Made by a program: the position numbers and the translations under genes
The notes under the pieces: model-generated
What the model was told of the DNA's origin: nothing
What the model saw: only the letters and a program-made list of their open reading frames with translations
Databases searched by the model: none
Origin: Serratia quinivorans
Lineage (GTDB): Bacteria > Pseudomonadota > Gammaproteobacteria > Enterobacterales > Enterobacteriaceae
Direction of reading: 5' to 3'
DNA: 64,000 bases
NCBI GenBank assembly: GCA_900457075.1
Contig: UGYN01000002.1
Span: 3,968,001-4,032,000, forward strand
Shown here: one piece after another, positions 9,897 to 21,070 of the stretch
How the letters are laid out: each line of letters opens with the position of its first letter
Position numbering within the stretch: the stretch's first letter is position 1

Positions 9897-9920
9897 AAAA
9901 AAGCGCCCCGCAGGGCGCTT
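9897..9920 (-). terminator. Intrinsic terminator downstream of fadL
   Basis: On the minus strand the stem AAGCGCCC/GGGGCGCTT with a short loop runs into TTTTTT. It ends convergent fadL transcription, back-to-back with the mlaA terminator. Confidence 0.85.
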
Positions 9921-9940
9921 TGGCTTCATCGTCGAAAGGA

Positions 9941-11263
9941 TTAGAAGCGGTAGTTGAAGTTGGCGCCGTACAGCCAGGCCTTGCCCACGGATTCGAAGGT
10001 GTATGGACCTTCTTTGATGGTGACTTTCTGGCCGTGCATGTAGGAAACACCGACGTCAACAGAGGCGTCTTTGTTGAATGCGTAGCTGGTACCTGCGCTC
10101 AGCCAGAAGCGGTCCTGATCCGGGATAGAGATAGAACGGTTCTGGGCCGGCACCGGGCTGTCATCAAAGGCGATACCGGTACGGAAGGTCCAGTTATCGT
10201 CATAGAAGTAGGTGGTACCCAGTGCGATACGGTAAGCGTCTTTAAAGCCTTCATGCTTCTCAAACAGCGTTTGACCGTTGTTGCCGGTAGCTTTCAGCTC
10301 CTGGAACTGGCTCCAGCTGGTGTAAGCCAGGCTGTAGTGGATGGCCCACTGCGGTGCAACCTTGTTGTAACCCGAGATTTCCCACATTTCCGGCAGGTTC
10401 AGGTCCAGAGAGCCTGGGATGGTGGTGCCGTCGGTGCCCATAGGCAGACCGAGAGCGCCCAGCAGCGGGTTATAGGCGGATGGCAGGCTGCTCTTGTAGT
10501 CGCCGTCAAACTTGATTTTGACTTCGGAACGGTAGGTGAAACCGTAACGGTTGTTTTCATCCACTTCATACAGAATGCCGGCGTTCCAGCCAAAGCCCCA
10601 TTTATCACCCTTCAGGTGAGATATTTGGGTATCAGCCGGGATCTGTGATACCGGGCCTGCCAATTGCGGAGGCAACTGGCCAGAGCCTGCGATCAATTTC
10701 GGCAATTCACCCGCATAACGCTCAAGTTTGGCTTTAGCATAAACCGCATCAAAACCCAGACCGAAGCTGAAGTTTTGATTGAGGCGATAAGCCCCGCTCA
10801 GATTGAGGTTCACGGTGGTCAGGTCGGTTTTACCACCGTAAGCCCCGGCGGTGTAACCGTCGTTGAATTCGGTCGCCAGGCCATAGTTGCTGGTGACCGA
10901 GCCGCCCACGGCAAACTGATCGTTAATCGGTTGAACATAATGCAGGTTTGGCACCCAGGCGGTAGGGGCGATGTTCTTGGAGTCAAGGCTGGCACCGGAA
11001 GGTGACTTGCCGGTAATGTCCACGTCCGGATCGATAAATACCGCGCCAAGGGAGAGTTCCGGGCGGGTGTACATCATCAACAGGGCCGGGTTACGGCTGG
11101 CGGAAGCCGCAGTATCTGCCATGGCGCCTTCGCCAGAATACGAACGTCCTAAACCAGCTGATGAAAACTCATTCAGCTGGAATCCTGCGGCAGACACGTT
11201 TGAAGAAATAATTGCCACTGCAGCTGCGAGAGCTGATTTAGTAAATAGGTTTTTCTGGCTCAT
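9941..11263 (-). CDS. fadL: Long-chain fatty acid outer-membrane transporter FadL
   Basis: 440-residue beta-barrel from the ATG at 11263 ([19 protein letters not shown]), with GAGG about 11 bp upstream. A Sec signal ends near VSAAG; the mature N-terminal plug starts [20 protein letters not shown] and includes the NPA motif (SRNPALLMM). The C-terminus ends with the outer-membrane-type aromatic residue (NFNYRF). FadL takes up exogenous long-chain fatty acids. Candidate FadR operators and a CRP-like site lie upstream. Confidence 0.95.
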   Translation of the reverse strand: MSQKNLFTKSALAAAVAIISSNVSAAGFQLNEFSSAGLGRSYSGEGAMADTAASASRNPALLMMYTRPELSLGAVFIDPDVDITGKSPSGASLDSKNIAPTAWVPNLHYVQPINDQFAVGGSVTSNYGLATEFNDGYTAGAYGGKTDLTTVNLNLSGAYRLNQNFSFGLGFDAVYAKAKLERYAGELPKLIAGSGQLPPQLAGPVSQIPADTQISHLKGDKWGFGWNAGILYEVDENNRYGFTYRSEVKIKFDGDYKSSLPSAYNPLLGALGLPMGTDGTTIPGSLDLNLPEMWEISGYNKVAPQWAIHYSLAYTSWSQFQELKATGNNGQTLFEKHEGFKDAYRIALGTTYFYDDNWTFRTGIAFDDSPVPAQNRSISIPDQDRFWLSAGTSYAFNKDASVDVGVSYMHGQKVTIKEGPYTFESVGKAWLYGANFNYRF

Positions 11264-11668
11264 GACCAAAACCTCATTATGTGTTTATTATTTAAACATG
11301 TTACATAAGGTAACAAGGAAGCGCGCGATTGTAGGGTCCGATCTCATTCAGACAAATCAGACCAGTGGCTGAATTATAGGTCCGACCTGTGAGAATGTTG
11401 CAACATTGTTTTTGAAATATTTCCAAATTGATATCAAAAGAGAGATCTGGCCAACAAAAAACCAGTGGTACATAACAAAATTCTTACCATTCCTTAGCAG
11501 ACAACGATTTTCATTTGTGATTTCCATCACTTAAAACACCTATAAAAAGTAAGTGCTAGTGATCGGTTTCGCCACAGAGTAAAATAGACACAGAATCTTG
11601 TATCTTTGCGCCAGCGTTTAAATGGCAATTTGGATGCGCGTAATGGCGGTCCCTGAGGAGAATTAACC
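11264..11668. other. 405-bp intergenic region between divergent fadL and yfcZ
   Basis: No convincing gene. The fadL-proximal half holds FadR-like operators. A TGTGA-N6-TCACT motif at 11516-11531 resembles a CRP site, in line with known cAMP-CRP control of fatty-acid genes. The middle (11390-11560) is AT-rich. Confidence 0.6.
11352..11390 (-). promoter_or_regulatory. Candidate FadR operators upstream of fadL
   Basis: Two FadR-like half-palindromes about 90-125 bp upstream of the fadL start. On the minus strand ACTGGTCTGATTTGT (11366-11352) resembles the TGGTCNGACC core. AGGTCCGACCT (about 11379-11389) is a perfect inverted repeat around C/G. FadR repression of fadL is known in E. coli; binding here is inferred. 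Confidence 0.6.
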
Positions 11669-11965
11669 ATGTCAAATTCACTTAATAAATGTAGCGCCCA
11701 GGAAACTGCCGCTTGTTGCTGTGTTGACGTTGGCACCGTCATGGACAATACCGATTGCACCGCGTCCTACAGCCAGGTGTTTACCAATCAGCAGGATGCA
11801 GAGAAAATGTTGGCCGCGTTGACTGAAAAAGCCCGGGGTGTGGAATCTGATCCTTGCGACATCAGCAGTAGCATTAAACCGGTTGACGGTGGTGTAGAAC
11901 TGGTGGCTGATTTCACCTTTGCCTGCCAGGCAGAAACCTTTATTTTCCAGCTCGGCCTGCGTTAA
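11669..11965 (+). CDS. yfcZ: YfcZ/YiiS family (DUF406) protein
   Basis: 98-residue cytosolic protein, Cys-rich near the N-terminus (AACCCVDVGTVMDN) with later Cys in SDPCDIS and FACQAETF. Length, sequence and position between fadL and fadI match E. coli YfcZ (DUF406), whose function is unknown. CTGAGGAGAATT precedes the ATG and gives a strong ribosome binding site. Confidence 0.9.
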   Translation: MSNSLNKCSAQETAACCCVDVGTVMDNTDCTASYSQVFTNQQDAEKMLAALTEKARGVESDPCDISSSIKPVDGGVELVADFTFACQAETFIFQLGLR

Positions 11966-12100
11966 TTGCTGCTTTAAAAGGGTGCGGGGCTTACCCGCAC
12001 CTTCACCTGTCCGATAATCCCTCGCTGGAAAGTTGCTCCTGCTCTCAGTTTTCGCTTCTGACGGTTTGCCAAATGTAAACATTTGGTTAACAATGGCCCC

Positions 12101-12117
12101 ATCAGGTCAGACCTCTT
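12101..12117 (+). promoter_or_regulatory. FadR operator upstream of fadIJ
   Basis: ATCAGGTCAGACCTCTT contains the inverted repeat AGGTC-A-GACCT and lies 40 bp upstream of the fadI start. It agrees closely with the FadR site known in front of E. coli fadIJ. Confidence 0.75.
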
Positions 12118-12156
12118 TTGGCCGTTGTGCTGACGTTATTCTCTTCAGGAGCGTTT

Positions 12157-13467
12157 ATGAGTAAGGCACTGCCGTTGGTGACCCGTCACGGTGACCGTAT
12201 TGCGATTGTAAATGGACTGCGCACCCCCTTTGCCAAACAGGCGACCGCTTATCACGGTATTCCGGCGGTAGATTTGGGTAAAACGGCGGTGAGTGAACTG
12301 TTGGCCCGCACTGGCATCGATCCGGCGTTGATCGAGCAATTGGTGTTCGGCCAGGTGGTGCAAATGCCTGAAGCGCCGAATATTGCGCGTGAAATCGTGC
12401 TCGGCACCGGCATGAGCGTGCATACCGATGCCTACAGCGTGTCGCGTGCCTGCGCCACCAGTTTCCAGGCGATTGCCAACGTGGCAGAGAGCATTATGGC
12501 CGGTAGCATCAGCATCGGTATTGCCGGCGGCGCTGACTCTTCTTCCGTTTTGCCTATTGGCGTCAGCAAAGCGCTGGCACGCACGTTGGTGGACGTTAAC
12601 AAGGCCCGAACCCTGTCACAGCGCCTCAAATTGTTCAGCCGACTGAAGTTCCGTGATCTGATGCCGGTTCCCCCGGCGGTAGCTGAATACTCTACGGGTC
12701 TGCGAATGGGCGATACCGCCGAACAAATGGCGAAAAGCCACGGCATCACCCGTGAAGAGCAGGATGCGTTGGCGCACCGCTCGCATCAGTTAGCGGCCAA
12801 AGCCTGGGAACAGGGGCTGCTGCACGATGAGGTGATGACCGCCTACGTGCCGCCGTATCGCACCCAAATTAGCGAAGACAACAACGTCCGCAAAGACTCC
12901 AGCCTGGCTTCGTACGCGAAGCTGAAACCGGCATTTGACCGCAAGCATGGCAGCGTTACCGCAGCCAACAGCACCCCCCTGACCGACGGTGCGGCGGCGG
13001 TACTGATGATGAGTGAATCGCGGGCGAAAGAGCTGGGCTTACAGCCGCTGGGCTACCTGCGCAGCTTTGCCTTCTCCGCCATCGACGTGTGGGAAGATAT
13101 GTTGCTTGGGCCGTCCTACGCCACGCCGCTGGCGTTGGATCGCGCCGGTATCGGCCTGGCGGATCTGACGCTTATCGACATGCATGAAGCTTTCGCCGCA
13201 CAAACCCTGGCCAACCTGAAGATGTTTGCCAGTGACGAGTTTGCCCAGCAAAAATTGGGTCGCAGCCGGGCGATTGGTGAAGTGGATATGGATAAATTCA
13301 ACGTATTGGGCGGCTCAATCGCCTATGGCCACCCGTTTGCCGCTACCGGCGCGCGCATGATCACCCAAACGCTGCACGAGCTGAAACGCCGTGGTGGCGG
13401 GCTGGGGTTGACCACTGCCTGCGCGGCCGGAGGGTTAGGGGCCGCAATGATCGTAGAGGTGGAATAA
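12157..13467 (+). CDS. fadI: 3-ketoacyl-CoA thiolase FadI (anaerobic beta-oxidation)
   Basis: 436 residues from the ATG at 12157 (CAGGAGCG upstream), exactly the E. coli length; an in-frame ATG-like extension to 12118 lacks a binding site. Thiolase motifs: nucleophile Cys in [23 protein letters not shown] and the C-terminal [14 protein letters not shown]. FadI cleaves 3-ketoacyl-CoA to acetyl-CoA in complex with FadJ. The stop overlaps the fadJ start (ATAATGA). Confidence 0.95.
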   Translation: MSKALPLVTRHGDRIAIVNGLRTPFAKQATAYHGIPAVDLGKTAVSELLARTGIDPALIEQLVFGQVVQMPEAPNIAREIVLGTGMSVHTDAYSVSRACATSFQAIANVAESIMAGSISIGIAGGADSSSVLPIGVSKALARTLVDVNKARTLSQRLKLFSRLKFRDLMPVPPAVAEYSTGLRMGDTAEQMAKSHGITREEQDALAHRSHQLAAKAWEQGLLHDEVMTAYVPPYRTQISEDNNVRKDSSLASYAKLKPAFDRKHGSVTAANSTPLTDGAAAVLMMSESRAKELGLQPLGYLRSFAFSAIDVWEDMLLGPSYATPLALDRAGIGLADLTLIDMHEAFAAQTLANLKMFASDEFAQQKLGRSRAIGEVDMDKFNVLGGSIAYGHPFAATGARMITQTLHELKRRGGGLGLTTACAAGGLGAAMIVEVE

Positions 13468-15634
13468 TGAGTTTTGAAAACGCATTGCACGAACAGCGAG
13501 CCAAACCCTCAGCCTTTCAGCTGACGATACGTCCGGACAACATAGGCGTGATCACCATTGATGTCCCCGGCGAGAAGGTCAATACGCTGAAGGCCGAGTT
13601 TGTCGAACAGGTCAACGACGTACTGATCCGCGCGCAGCAGCATCCAGCGCTGGAAGGGCTGGTGATCGTTTCCGGCAAGCCGGACTCGTTTATTGCCGGT
13701 GCGGATATCACCATGATTGCCGCCTGTACCACAGCCAAAGAAGCCGAAACGCTGGCGAAAAAAGGCCAAAGCACCCTGGCACAGATTGCGGCATTCCAGG
13801 TTCCGGTCGTGGCAGCCATTCACGGTGCCTGCCTGGGTGGCGGCCTGGAGCTGGCTTTGGCCTGCCACGGCCGCGTCTGGCTCACTGGATGATAAAACCG
13901 CACTCGGCCTGCCGGAAGTTCAGTTGGGTTTGCTACCGGGTTCCGGCGGCACTCAGCGCTTGCCGCGGTTGATTGGTGCCAGCAAGGCGCTGGACATGAT
14001 CCTGACCGGCAAACACATTCGGGCGCGCCAGGCGCTGCGTCTGGGGCTGGTGGACGACGCGGTGCCACAATCGATCTTGCTGCAGACCGCCATCGAACGA
14101 GTCAAACAGGGCTGGCAGAGCCGACGCGAATTGCCATGGCAGGAGCGTTTGCTCAACGGCCCCTTGGGTAAAAGCCTGGCTGTTCAGCATTGTACGCAAG
14201 AAAACGCTGGCGAAAACGCACGGTAACTATCCGGCGGCGGAGCGCATTATTCAGGTGGTGCGTACCGGCCTGGATAGTGGTAGCGCCAGCGGTTATGAAG
14301 CCGAGGCCAGAGCCTTCGGCGAGTTGGCTATGACCCCGCAGTCAGCGGCGTTACGCAGCCTGTTCTTTGCCTCTACCGCGTTGAAGAAAGAGCGCGGTGG
14401 CAATGCGCAACCTCACGCATTGCATCGTATCGGTATCCTCGGTGGCGGCTTGATGGGCGGAGGGATTGCCTGCGTGACCGCTACGCGCGGCGGCCTGCCG
14501 GTACGAATTAAAGACGTTAACGAAACGGGCATTAACCACGCATTAAAATACAGCTGGGATGTGCTCAGCAAACGGGTTCGCAGTAAACGCATGCGCCCGG
14601 CAGAGCGACAAAAACAGATGATGTTGATCTCCGGTTCGACCGATTACAGCGGTTTTGATCAGGTGGACGTGGTGATTGAGGCGGTGTTTGAAGATTTGTC
14701 ACTCAAGCAGCAGATGGTAGCCGAAATCGAACAACACGCGGCCCCGCACACTATTTTTGCCTCCAATACCTCATCGCTGCCGATTGGCCAGATTGCCGCC
14801 AAGGCGCAGCGGCCGGAGCAGGTGATTGGCCTGCATTATTTCAGCCCGGTCGATAAAATGCCGCTGGTGGAGGTAATCCCCCATGCCACGACCAGCGAAG
14901 AAACCATTGCCACCACCGTGGCGTTGGCGCACAAGCAGGGCAAGACGGCGATTGTGGTTGCCGATCGCGCTGGTTTCTACGTTAACCGCATTTTGGCTCC
15001 TTATATAAATGAAGCGGCGCGTTGTCTGTTGGAAGGTGAGCCGATCGAATCTCTGGACAAGGCGCTGGTCGATTTCGGCTTCCCGGTCGGGCCAATAACC
15101 CTGCTCGATGAAGTGGGTATTGACGTCGGTACCAAGATAAGTCCGGTACTGGTGGAGCAGTTGGGTCCGCGCTTTGCCGCCCCGGCGGCCTTCGATGCGG
15201 TGCTGAAAGACGGACGTAAAGGGCGCAAGAACGGCCGTGGCTTCTATCTGTATCCGAGCGAAGGCCAGCAACGTCAGCGGCACAAACGCGCCGATACCTC
15301 GGTATATATTCTGCTTGGCATTACACCGAAGTCGCATTTGCAGCAGGCGGTTATTGCCCAGCGTTGCGTGATGATGATGCTGAATGAAGCGGCGCGCTGT
15401 CTGGATGAAGGTGTGATCCGTAGCGCACGCGACGGTGACATCGGCGCAGTGTTCGGTATTGGCTTCCCACCGTTCCTTGGCGGGCCATTCCGTTATATGG
15501 ATCAGCTGGGCGTCGAGAAGGTGGTTAAAACGCTGGAGTACCTGCAGCGCCAGCACGGGGAATATTTTGCGCCCTGTGAACGTTTGCAGCGCATGGCCCA
15601 GCAGGGCGAGCGCTTCTATCCGCAGGGGTCTTGA
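13467..15634 (+). CDS. fadJ: Multifunctional beta-oxidation protein FadJ, two frameshifts as sequenced
   Basis: Enoyl-CoA hydratase/3-hydroxyacyl-CoA dehydrogenase. The reading frame breaks twice. At 13879-13880 TCTGGCTC reads as an extra G: removal restores [19 protein letters not shown]. At 14178-14179 CCTGGCTG likewise has an extra G: removal restores [20 protein letters not shown]. With both removed the gene is 722 codons (E. coli FadJ 714). All motifs survive on either side: crotonase [14 protein letters not shown] and [12 protein letters not shown], dehydrogenase Rossmann [23 protein letters not shown] and [15 protein letters not shown]. No other decay is seen, so sequencing error is favoured over pseudogenisation. 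Coupled to fadI by overlap. Confidence 0.9.
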
Positions 15635-16039
15635 GCAGCGCGGTGACGTGATTTGTACTAGAGTAGGAGCAAGGGGCTTTGTGATCGTTATCACTCCTTG
15701 CACTACCGGCAATTCCACTCGCTGTACAGGGGGATAGGGACGAGGTAACGTAGCCCGATGGCGGTGTAAAACTGGCCGCCATCAATAAAATTCATGTTGA
15801 GAAGGTTAAAATTTAACCTGTTGAATTGGTTGTTATGTGAGCATTGAATTCGTGTCGAGACGCCTTTGATGTAAAAAACAGCGTTTTCTTTACGTGAACT
15901 TTCAGGCAAAATGCCCGGCCGCCATAGAGAGACGGCGCGTTATCGTTTCAAAGCTTTTGCTTTGGGGTTGTAAAACTCGGCGATACAGCACGCTCGGCGT
16001 TTCTGTATAGCGTTATTTTGTCAACAACAGCGGTGCAAT
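15635..16039. other. 405-bp intergenic region between fadJ and sixA
   Basis: No supported gene. Visible structures: a nested stem-loop at about 15665-15705 (AGCAAGG paired with CCTTGC around GTGATCGTTATCAC); a perfect 8-bp stem GATGGCGG/CCGCCATC at 15757-15783; and a perfect inverted repeat AGGTTAAAATTTAACCT at 15803-15819. None is followed by a T run, so they are not obvious terminators. Confidence 0.5.
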
Positions 16040-16522
16040 ATGCAAGTTTTGATTATGCGTCACGGAGAGGCGGCACTCGATGCGGCCAGCGATTCGGTAA
16101 GACCTCTTACTGTTTGTGGCCGTGATGAGTCACGTCAGATGGCGGCCTGGTTAAATACCAAGTCTGTGGATATTGAACGAGTGCTGGTCAGCCCCTATCT
16201 GCGGGCCGAGCAGACGCTGGCCACGGTGCGCGAAGCCTTGACCTTGCCGGCGAGCGAAGAAGTGCTGCCTGAGTTGACGCCGGGCGGGGACGCCAGCCAG
16301 GTGGGCAGTTATTTGCAGGTGCTGGCACAGCAGGGGATCAGCTCGGTGCTGATTGTCTCTCACTTGCCGCTGGTGGGTTACCTGGTGGCTGAGCTTTGCC
16401 CGGGTGAATGTCCGCCGATGTTTGCCACCTCGGCAATCGCCAACGTTGATTTGGCGGCAGACGGTAGCTACGGTAAATTTGAATGGCAGGTCAGTCCGTC
16501 GCAGGTGATGGCTAAAGTGTAG
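16040..16522 (+). CDS. sixA: Phosphohistidine phosphatase SixA
   Basis: 160-residue member of the histidine phosphatase superfamily. The RHG motif is at residues 7-9 (His8 nucleophile), and the second catalytic His is in IVSHLPLVGYL. SixA dephosphorylates phosphohistidine proteins; in E. coli it acts on the nitrogen PTS protein NPr. Same location as in E. coli, between fadJ and smrB. Confidence 0.92.
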   Translation: MQVLIMRHGEAALDAASDSVRPLTVCGRDESRQMAAWLNTKSVDIERVLVSPYLRAEQTLATVREALTLPASEEVLPELTPGGDASQVGSYLQVLAQQGISSVLIVSHLPLVGYLVAELCPGECPPMFATSAIANVDLAADGSYGKFEWQVSPSQVMAKV

Positions 16523-16544
16523 GGGCCGCAGGCCGGTTCCAAAC

Positions 16545-16573
16545 AAAAGGGCGATGTTAAATATCGCCCTTTT
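16545..16573. terminator. Bidirectional terminator between sixA and smrB
   Basis: Perfect stem AAAAGGGCGAT/ATCGCCCTTTT with loop GTTAAAT. It is A-rich on one side and T-rich on the other, so it can serve both convergent genes. Confidence 0.85.
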
Positions 16574-16587
16574 GTCATTTCTGCAGT

Positions 16588-17118
16588 TTACTCGGCCAGT
16601 TCGACCAGCAGCAAGATGGCCGCGGTCCCGCCCCATTCCTTGGGCGCCTGGTGGAACACCAGTACGTCGGGATGCTGCGCCAGCCACAGCGGTGTTTGCT
16701 GTTTAAGGATATGCTTGCCGTGGCCGTGCATCACACAGGCACAGTGCACGTGTTCGCGGCGGCAAGCGGCGATCAGTGCGCCCAGCTCCTGCTTGGCCTG
16801 CATTTGGGTCAGGCCGTGCAAATCGAGAAACAGCTCCGGTGAATAGTCACCGCGGCGCAGTTTTTTCAGCTCAAAAGCACTGTAACCGGGGCGAACATAG
16901 CGCGTCGGGCCTTCCTCTTCCAACTGCGGTTGGTATTCATCCGAGAAATAATGACTGGCGTCCACCTGTTCCTGCAGCAGGCGCTGCGGGGCAATCTGTT
17001 TGGTTTTTGGCTTGGGTTTACGGTGGACAATGGTGTCCTGACGCAGCTTTTTTGCGTCTACTACCGACTCTCTGAAGAGCTGCAATTCATCTTTGCTCAG
17101 AGGGTGCTTGTTCTTCAT
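16588..17118 (-). CDS. smrB: Ribosome rescue endonuclease SmrB
   Basis: 176 residues. Basic N-terminal region ([17 protein letters not shown]), then a C-terminal Smr domain with [15 protein letters not shown] and the catalytic-type motif [11 protein letters not shown]. SmrB is recruited to collided ribosomes and cleaves mRNA between them. Divergent from prmB, as in E. coli. Confidence 0.93.
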   Translation of the reverse strand: MKNKHPLSKDELQLFRESVVDAKKLRQDTIVHRKPKPKTKQIAPQRLLQEQVDASHYFSDEYQPQLEEEGPTRYVRPGYSAFELKKLRRGDYSPELFLDLHGLTQMQAKQELGALIAACRREHVHCACVMHGHGKHILKQQTPLWLAQHPDVLVFHQAPKEWGGTAAILLLVELAE

Positions 17119-17288
17119 TTTTCATTCACCGGAAATCATTTATCGCGGTAGTTTACCGTGTCGCGGGTATCTGTCGACGCAAAATTCGCGCCAAAATGAA
17201 AAGCGCAAGGGGTTAGCGTGATTTGTCGCGGGCTTCATGGCAAACTATGCGGCTAAATCATGAATCACAGTGCCTGCCGGAGGGCAAA

Positions 17289-18221
17289 TTGGACAAAATT
17301 TTCGTCGAGGAAGCAGTGAATGAACTGCACACCATTCAAGATATGCTGCGTTGGACAGTAAGCCGTTTTAACGCCGCCGATATCTACTATGGTCACGGAA
17401 CCGATAATCCGTGGGACGAAGCGGTGCAATTGGTGCTGCCAAGCCTGTTCCTGCCGCTGGATATTCCAGAGGACATGCACACTGCACGTTTGACCTCCAG
17501 CGAACGCCACCGCATCGTTGAACGCGTGATCCGCCGCGTCAATGAGCGTATTCCGGTAGCCTACCTGACCAACAAAGCCTGGTTCTGCGACCTGGAGTTT
17601 TATGTCGATGAGCGCGTGCTGGTACCGCGTTCCCCGATTGGCGAATTGATCAACGATCGCTTCAGCGCACTGATCCCTCATTCGCCGAGCCATATTCTCG
17701 ACATGTGTACCGGCAGCGGCTGTATTGCCATTGCCTGCGGCTATGCTTTCCCGGATGCGGAAGTGGACGCGGTAGACATCTCCGCCGACGTGCTGGCGGT
17801 GACCGAGCGCAATATTCAGGCGCTGGGCGTTGAACAGCAGGTGACTCCGATCCGTTCCGATCTGTTCCGCGATCTTCCGGCGATCCAGTACGATCTGATT
17901 GTCACCAACCCACCGTACGTTGATGCAGAAGACATGTCTGATCTGCCGGAAGAGTTCCGCTTTGAACCTGAACTGGGTCTGGCGGCGGGTAGCGACGGTC
18001 TGAAGCTGGTGCGTCGCATTCTGGCCTGTGCGCCGGATTACCTGAGCGACGACGGCGTGCTGATTTGTGAAGTGGGTAACAGCATGGTACATCTGATGGA
18101 ACAGTATCCGGATATTCCGTTCAGCTGGCTGGAGTTTGAAAACGGCGGTGACGGGGTGTTCATGCTGACCAAACAGCAACTGGTAGATTGCAAAGAGCAT
18201 TTCAGCCTCTACCGCAGCTAA
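17289..18221 (+). CDS. prmB: 50S ribosomal protein L3 glutamine methyltransferase PrmB
   Basis: 310 residues if started at the TTG at 17289. This is preferred over the upstream in-frame start at 17223 because CCGGAGGG lies 5-10 bp before it and the N-terminus (L/M)[18 protein letters not shown] then matches E. coli exactly in length. SAM-binding motif [14 protein letters not shown] and substrate-glutamine motif VTNPPYVD are present. PrmB N5-methylates a glutamine of ribosomal protein L3. aroC follows in the same direction. Confidence 0.93.
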   Translation: MDKIFVEEAVNELHTIQDMLRWTVSRFNAADIYYGHGTDNPWDEAVQLVLPSLFLPLDIPEDMHTARLTSSERHRIVERVIRRVNERIPVAYLTNKAWFCDLEFYVDERVLVPRSPIGELINDRFSALIPHSPSHILDMCTGSGCIAIACGYAFPDAEVDAVDISADVLAVTERNIQALGVEQQVTPIRSDLFRDLPAIQYDLIVTNPPYVDAEDMSDLPEEFRFEPELGLAAGSDGLKLVRRILACAPDYLSDDGVLICEVGNSMVHLMEQYPDIPFSWLEFENGGDGVFMLTKQQLVDCKEHFSLYRS

Positions 18222-18283
18222 GCATTCTCCGGGCCTGTCCTCGCGGGCCCAACAAAGATAATAATTAAGGGTAAGGATCCGCG

Positions 18284-19369
18284 ATGGCAGGAAACAGTAT
18301 TGGGCAGATTTTCCGCGTCACCACATTTGGTGAATCTCACGGTGTGGCGCTGGGCTGTATCGTAGACGGTGTGCCACCGGGCATTCCGCTTACCGAAGCT
18401 GATTTGCAGCACGATCTGGACCGCCGCCGTCCAGGCACCTCGCGCTATACCACCCAACGCCGCGAGCCGGATCAGGTCCGTATTCTTTCCGGCGTGTTTG
18501 AAGGTGTGACTACCGGTACCAGCATCGGGCTGATAATCGAAAACACCGACCAGCGCTCGCAGGACTACGGTGCGATTAAAGACGTGTTCCGTCCGGGGCA
18601 TGCAGACTACACCTACGAACAAAAATACGGCGTGCGCGACTATCGTGGCGGCGGCCGTTCTTCGGCGCGTGAAACCGCCATGCGTGTTGCAGCGGGGGCG
18701 ATTGCCAAGAAATACCTGCAGCAGAAATTTGGCGTACAGGTGCGTGGCTATCTGGCGCAGATCGGCGACGTGGTCTGCGAGCTGAAAGACTGGGAGCAGG
18801 TCGAACAGAACCCGTTCTTCTGTCCGGATCCGGACAAGCTGGAAGCCCTGGACGAACTGATGCGCGCATTGAAGAAAGAGGGCGACTCCATTGGTGCCAA
18901 GGTCAGCGTAGTGGCAGAAAACGTGCCGGTAGGCCTTGGCGAACCGGTGTTTGACCGCCTTGACGCGGATTTGGCGCATGCGCTGATGAGCATCAATGCG
19001 GTAAAAGGCGTGGAAATTGGCGACGGCTTTAGCGTTGTGACCAAGCGCGGCAGCGAAAACCGCGATGAAATCACCCCGGAAGGTTTCCAGAGCAACCATG
19101 CGGGCGGCATTCTCGGCGGTATCAGCAGTGGGCAGGCGGTGATCGCCCATCTGGCGCTGAAACCGACCTCCAGCATCATGGTGCCTGGCAGAACCATCAA
19201 TCGCCAGGGCGAAGCCGTGGAAATGGTCACCCGTGGTCGCCATGACCCTTGCGTAGGCATCCGTGCGGTACCGATTGCCGAAGCGATGATGGCGATTGTG
19301 CTGATGGATCACCTGTTGCGCCAACGTGCGCAGAACGGTGATGTAGTTTCTAACGTCCCACGCTGGTAA
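18284..19369 (+). CDS. aroC: Chorismate synthase AroC
   Basis: 361-residue FMN-dependent enzyme catalysing the last common shikimate step (EPSP to chorismate). Signature stretches [36 protein letters not shown] and [11 protein letters not shown] are intact. AAGGATCCGCG precedes the ATG. Ends 5 bp before mepA, suggesting one transcription unit prmB-aroC-mepA-yfcA. Confidence 0.97.
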   Translation: MAGNSIGQIFRVTTFGESHGVALGCIVDGVPPGIPLTEADLQHDLDRRRPGTSRYTTQRREPDQVRILSGVFEGVTTGTSIGLIIENTDQRSQDYGAIKDVFRPGHADYTYEQKYGVRDYRGGGRSSARETAMRVAAGAIAKKYLQQKFGVQVRGYLAQIGDVVCELKDWEQVEQNPFFCPDPDKLEALDELMRALKKEGDSIGAKVSVVAENVPVGLGEPVFDRLDADLAHALMSINAVKGVEIGDGFSVVTKRGSENRDEITPEGFQSNHAGGILGGISSGQAVIAHLALKPTSSIMVPGRTINRQGEAVEMVTRGRHDPCVGIRAVPIAEAMMAIVLMDHLLRQRAQNGDVVSNVPRW

Positions 19370-19374
19370 TCACC

Positions 19375-20202
19375 ATGAAAAACTGGATGTTGGGCATCCT
19401 TGCCCTGATGGCTTCGGGCTCCGCCATGGCGTTGACGCCGTGGCAGAAAATCGAGAACCCGGTGGCCGGTTCACCGCAGGCGGTGGGCGGTTTTGCCAAT
19501 GGTTGCATTATCGGTGCCCAGCCGCTGCCGTTGAACTCGCCGGATTATCAGGTGATGCGCCCCGATCAACGCCGCTATTTCGGCCATCCGGATCTGCTGG
19601 CGTTTATCCAGCGCCTGAGCAGTAAGGCGAACCAAAAAAACCTCGGTACGGTACTGATTGGCGATATGGCGATGCCGGCCGGTGGGCGCTTCAGCAGTGG
19701 CCATGCCAGCCATCAGTCAGGGCTTGATGTCGACATCTGGTTACAGTTGCCGCGTCAACGCTGGAGTGCACAGCAATTACTGAAGCCGCAACCGATCGAT
19801 TTGGTTTCCAGTGACGGCAAGCAGGTGGTCGCACGCCAGTGGCAGCCGCAGATTGAAACCTTGATCAAAGCAGCTGCGCAGGATCAGGAAGTGACGCGGA
19901 TCTTCGTCAACCCGGCGATCAAGCAGCGCCTGTGCCTGGATGCCGGTGCCGATCGTGACTGGTTGCACAAGGTGCGGCCGTGGTTTGGCCATCGTGCGCA
20001 CATGCATGTGCGCCTGCGTTGTCCGGCCGGTAGCCTGGAGTGTAAAGAACAGGATACCCCACCGCCGGGTGACGGCTGTGGCGCCGAGCTGGCAAGTTGG
20101 TTCATTCCGCATCAGCCGAGTGCCAAGCCGGGTAAACCGGTACCGCCGCCATTACCGCCTACCTGTCAGGCTTTGCTGAATAACCATTTCGCTGCGGAAT
20201 AA
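19375..20202 (+). CDS. mepA: Penicillin-insensitive murein endopeptidase MepA
   Basis: 275 residues with an N-terminal signal peptide (cleaved near [10 protein letters not shown]). LAS-type zinc metallopeptidase motifs: [15 protein letters not shown] (His and Asp zinc ligands) and HRAHMHVRL (second His). It cleaves DD-crosslinks in periplasmic peptidoglycan. The C-terminal tail is proline-rich. Three bases separate it from yfcA. Confidence 0.95.
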   Translation: MKNWMLGILALMASGSAMALTPWQKIENPVAGSPQAVGGFANGCIIGAQPLPLNSPDYQVMRPDQRRYFGHPDLLAFIQRLSSKANQKNLGTVLIGDMAMPAGGRFSSGHASHQSGLDVDIWLQLPRQRWSAQQLLKPQPIDLVSSDGKQVVARQWQPQIETLIKAAAQDQEVTRIFVNPAIKQRLCLDAGADRDWLHKVRPWFGHRAHMHVRLRCPAGSLECKEQDTPPPGDGCGAELASWFIPHQPSAKPGKPVPPPLPPTCQALLNNHFAAE

Positions 20203-20205
20203 TAA

Positions 20206-21006
20206 ATGGATTGGTTCGTCGTTGGCCCCGAGATGCTCGGGGTTTTGTTTGTGGTGGCATTGCTGGCGGGCTTTATCGACTCCATTGCCGGTGGGGGTGG
20301 GTTGTTGACCGTACCGGCACTGCTGGCAGTGGGAGTGTCTCCCGCGCAGGCGCTGGCAACCAACAAACTGCAGTCGGTGGGCGGTTCCTTATCCGCCAGC
20401 CTGTACTTCATCCGCCGACGAGCCGTTGATCTCAACGATCAAAAACTGACAATTCTGTTGGCGCTGATCGGTTCTGTTGCCGGGGCGATCCTGGTGCAGC
20501 ACATGCGTGCCGATCTGCTACGGCAAATGTTGCCGTTACTGGTGATCGGCATCGGCCTGTACTTTCTGCTGACCCCGCGTCTGGGGGAGAGTGACCGACA
20601 GCGTCGTTTGAGCGCCTTGCCGTTCGGGCTGGTGGCCGGGGGCTGCGTGGGCTTTTATGACGGCTTCTTTGGCCCTGGCGCCGGTTCCTTCTACGCGCTG
20701 GCCTATGTGACGCTGTGCGGCTTTAACCTGGCCAAATCCACCGCTCACGCCAAGGTGCTGAACTTCACTTCCAATTTTGGCAGCCTGGTGTTGTTTATCA
20801 TCGGCGGCAAGGTGGTGTGGAGTATCGGTCTGGTGATGCTGGTAGGGCAGGTGCTGGGGGCGCGCCTCGGGGCGCATATGGTGATGACCCGTGGGCAAAA
20901 GCTGATCCGCCCGATGATCGTCATCGTTTCTCTGGTGATGAGCTGCAAGCTGTTGTACGACAATCACGGTACGGAAATTCAGCAGTGGCTGGCGCTGCAT
21001 TTTTAG
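20206..21006 (+). CDS. yfcA: TauE/SafE family sulfite exporter-like protein YfcA
   Basis: 266 residues with about eight transmembrane segments in the two-repeat TauE/SafE arrangement. Typical motifs IDSIAGGGGLLTVPALL in repeat 1 and GFYDGFFGPGAGSFYALA in repeat 2. The substrate of YfcA is not established; the family moves sulfur-containing organic anions. The start at 20206 leaves only 3 bp after mepA. Confidence 0.92.
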   Translation: MDWFVVGPEMLGVLFVVALLAGFIDSIAGGGGLLTVPALLAVGVSPAQALATNKLQSVGGSLSASLYFIRRRAVDLNDQKLTILLALIGSVAGAILVQHMRADLLRQMLPLLVIGIGLYFLLTPRLGESDRQRRLSALPFGLVAGGCVGFYDGFFGPGAGSFYALAYVTLCGFNLAKSTAHAKVLNFTSNFGSLVLFIIGGKVVWSIGLVMLVGQVLGARLGAHMVMTRGQKLIRPMIVIVSLVMSCKLLYDNHGTEIQQWLALHF

Positions 21007-21070
21007 CATGCCAAGCGAGCGGTAACATGAAATAATTGCCGCTTTATTTTTGTGGTTATTGGATTTGTTT

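Noticed and set aside
13870..14185. Programmed frameshifting in fadJ
   Set aside because: Neither site has a slippery heptamer and the family is made from one continuous frame; two independent extra G bases explain both breaks.
15703..15909. 68-codon minus-strand ORF before sixA
   Set aside because: No ribosome binding site, spans several palindromes and has no recognisable protein features.
17223..17288. Longer PrmB N-terminus from 17223
   Set aside because: The extra 22 residues have no family counterpart, while the TTG at 17289 has a good ribosome binding site and gives the exact E. coli length.
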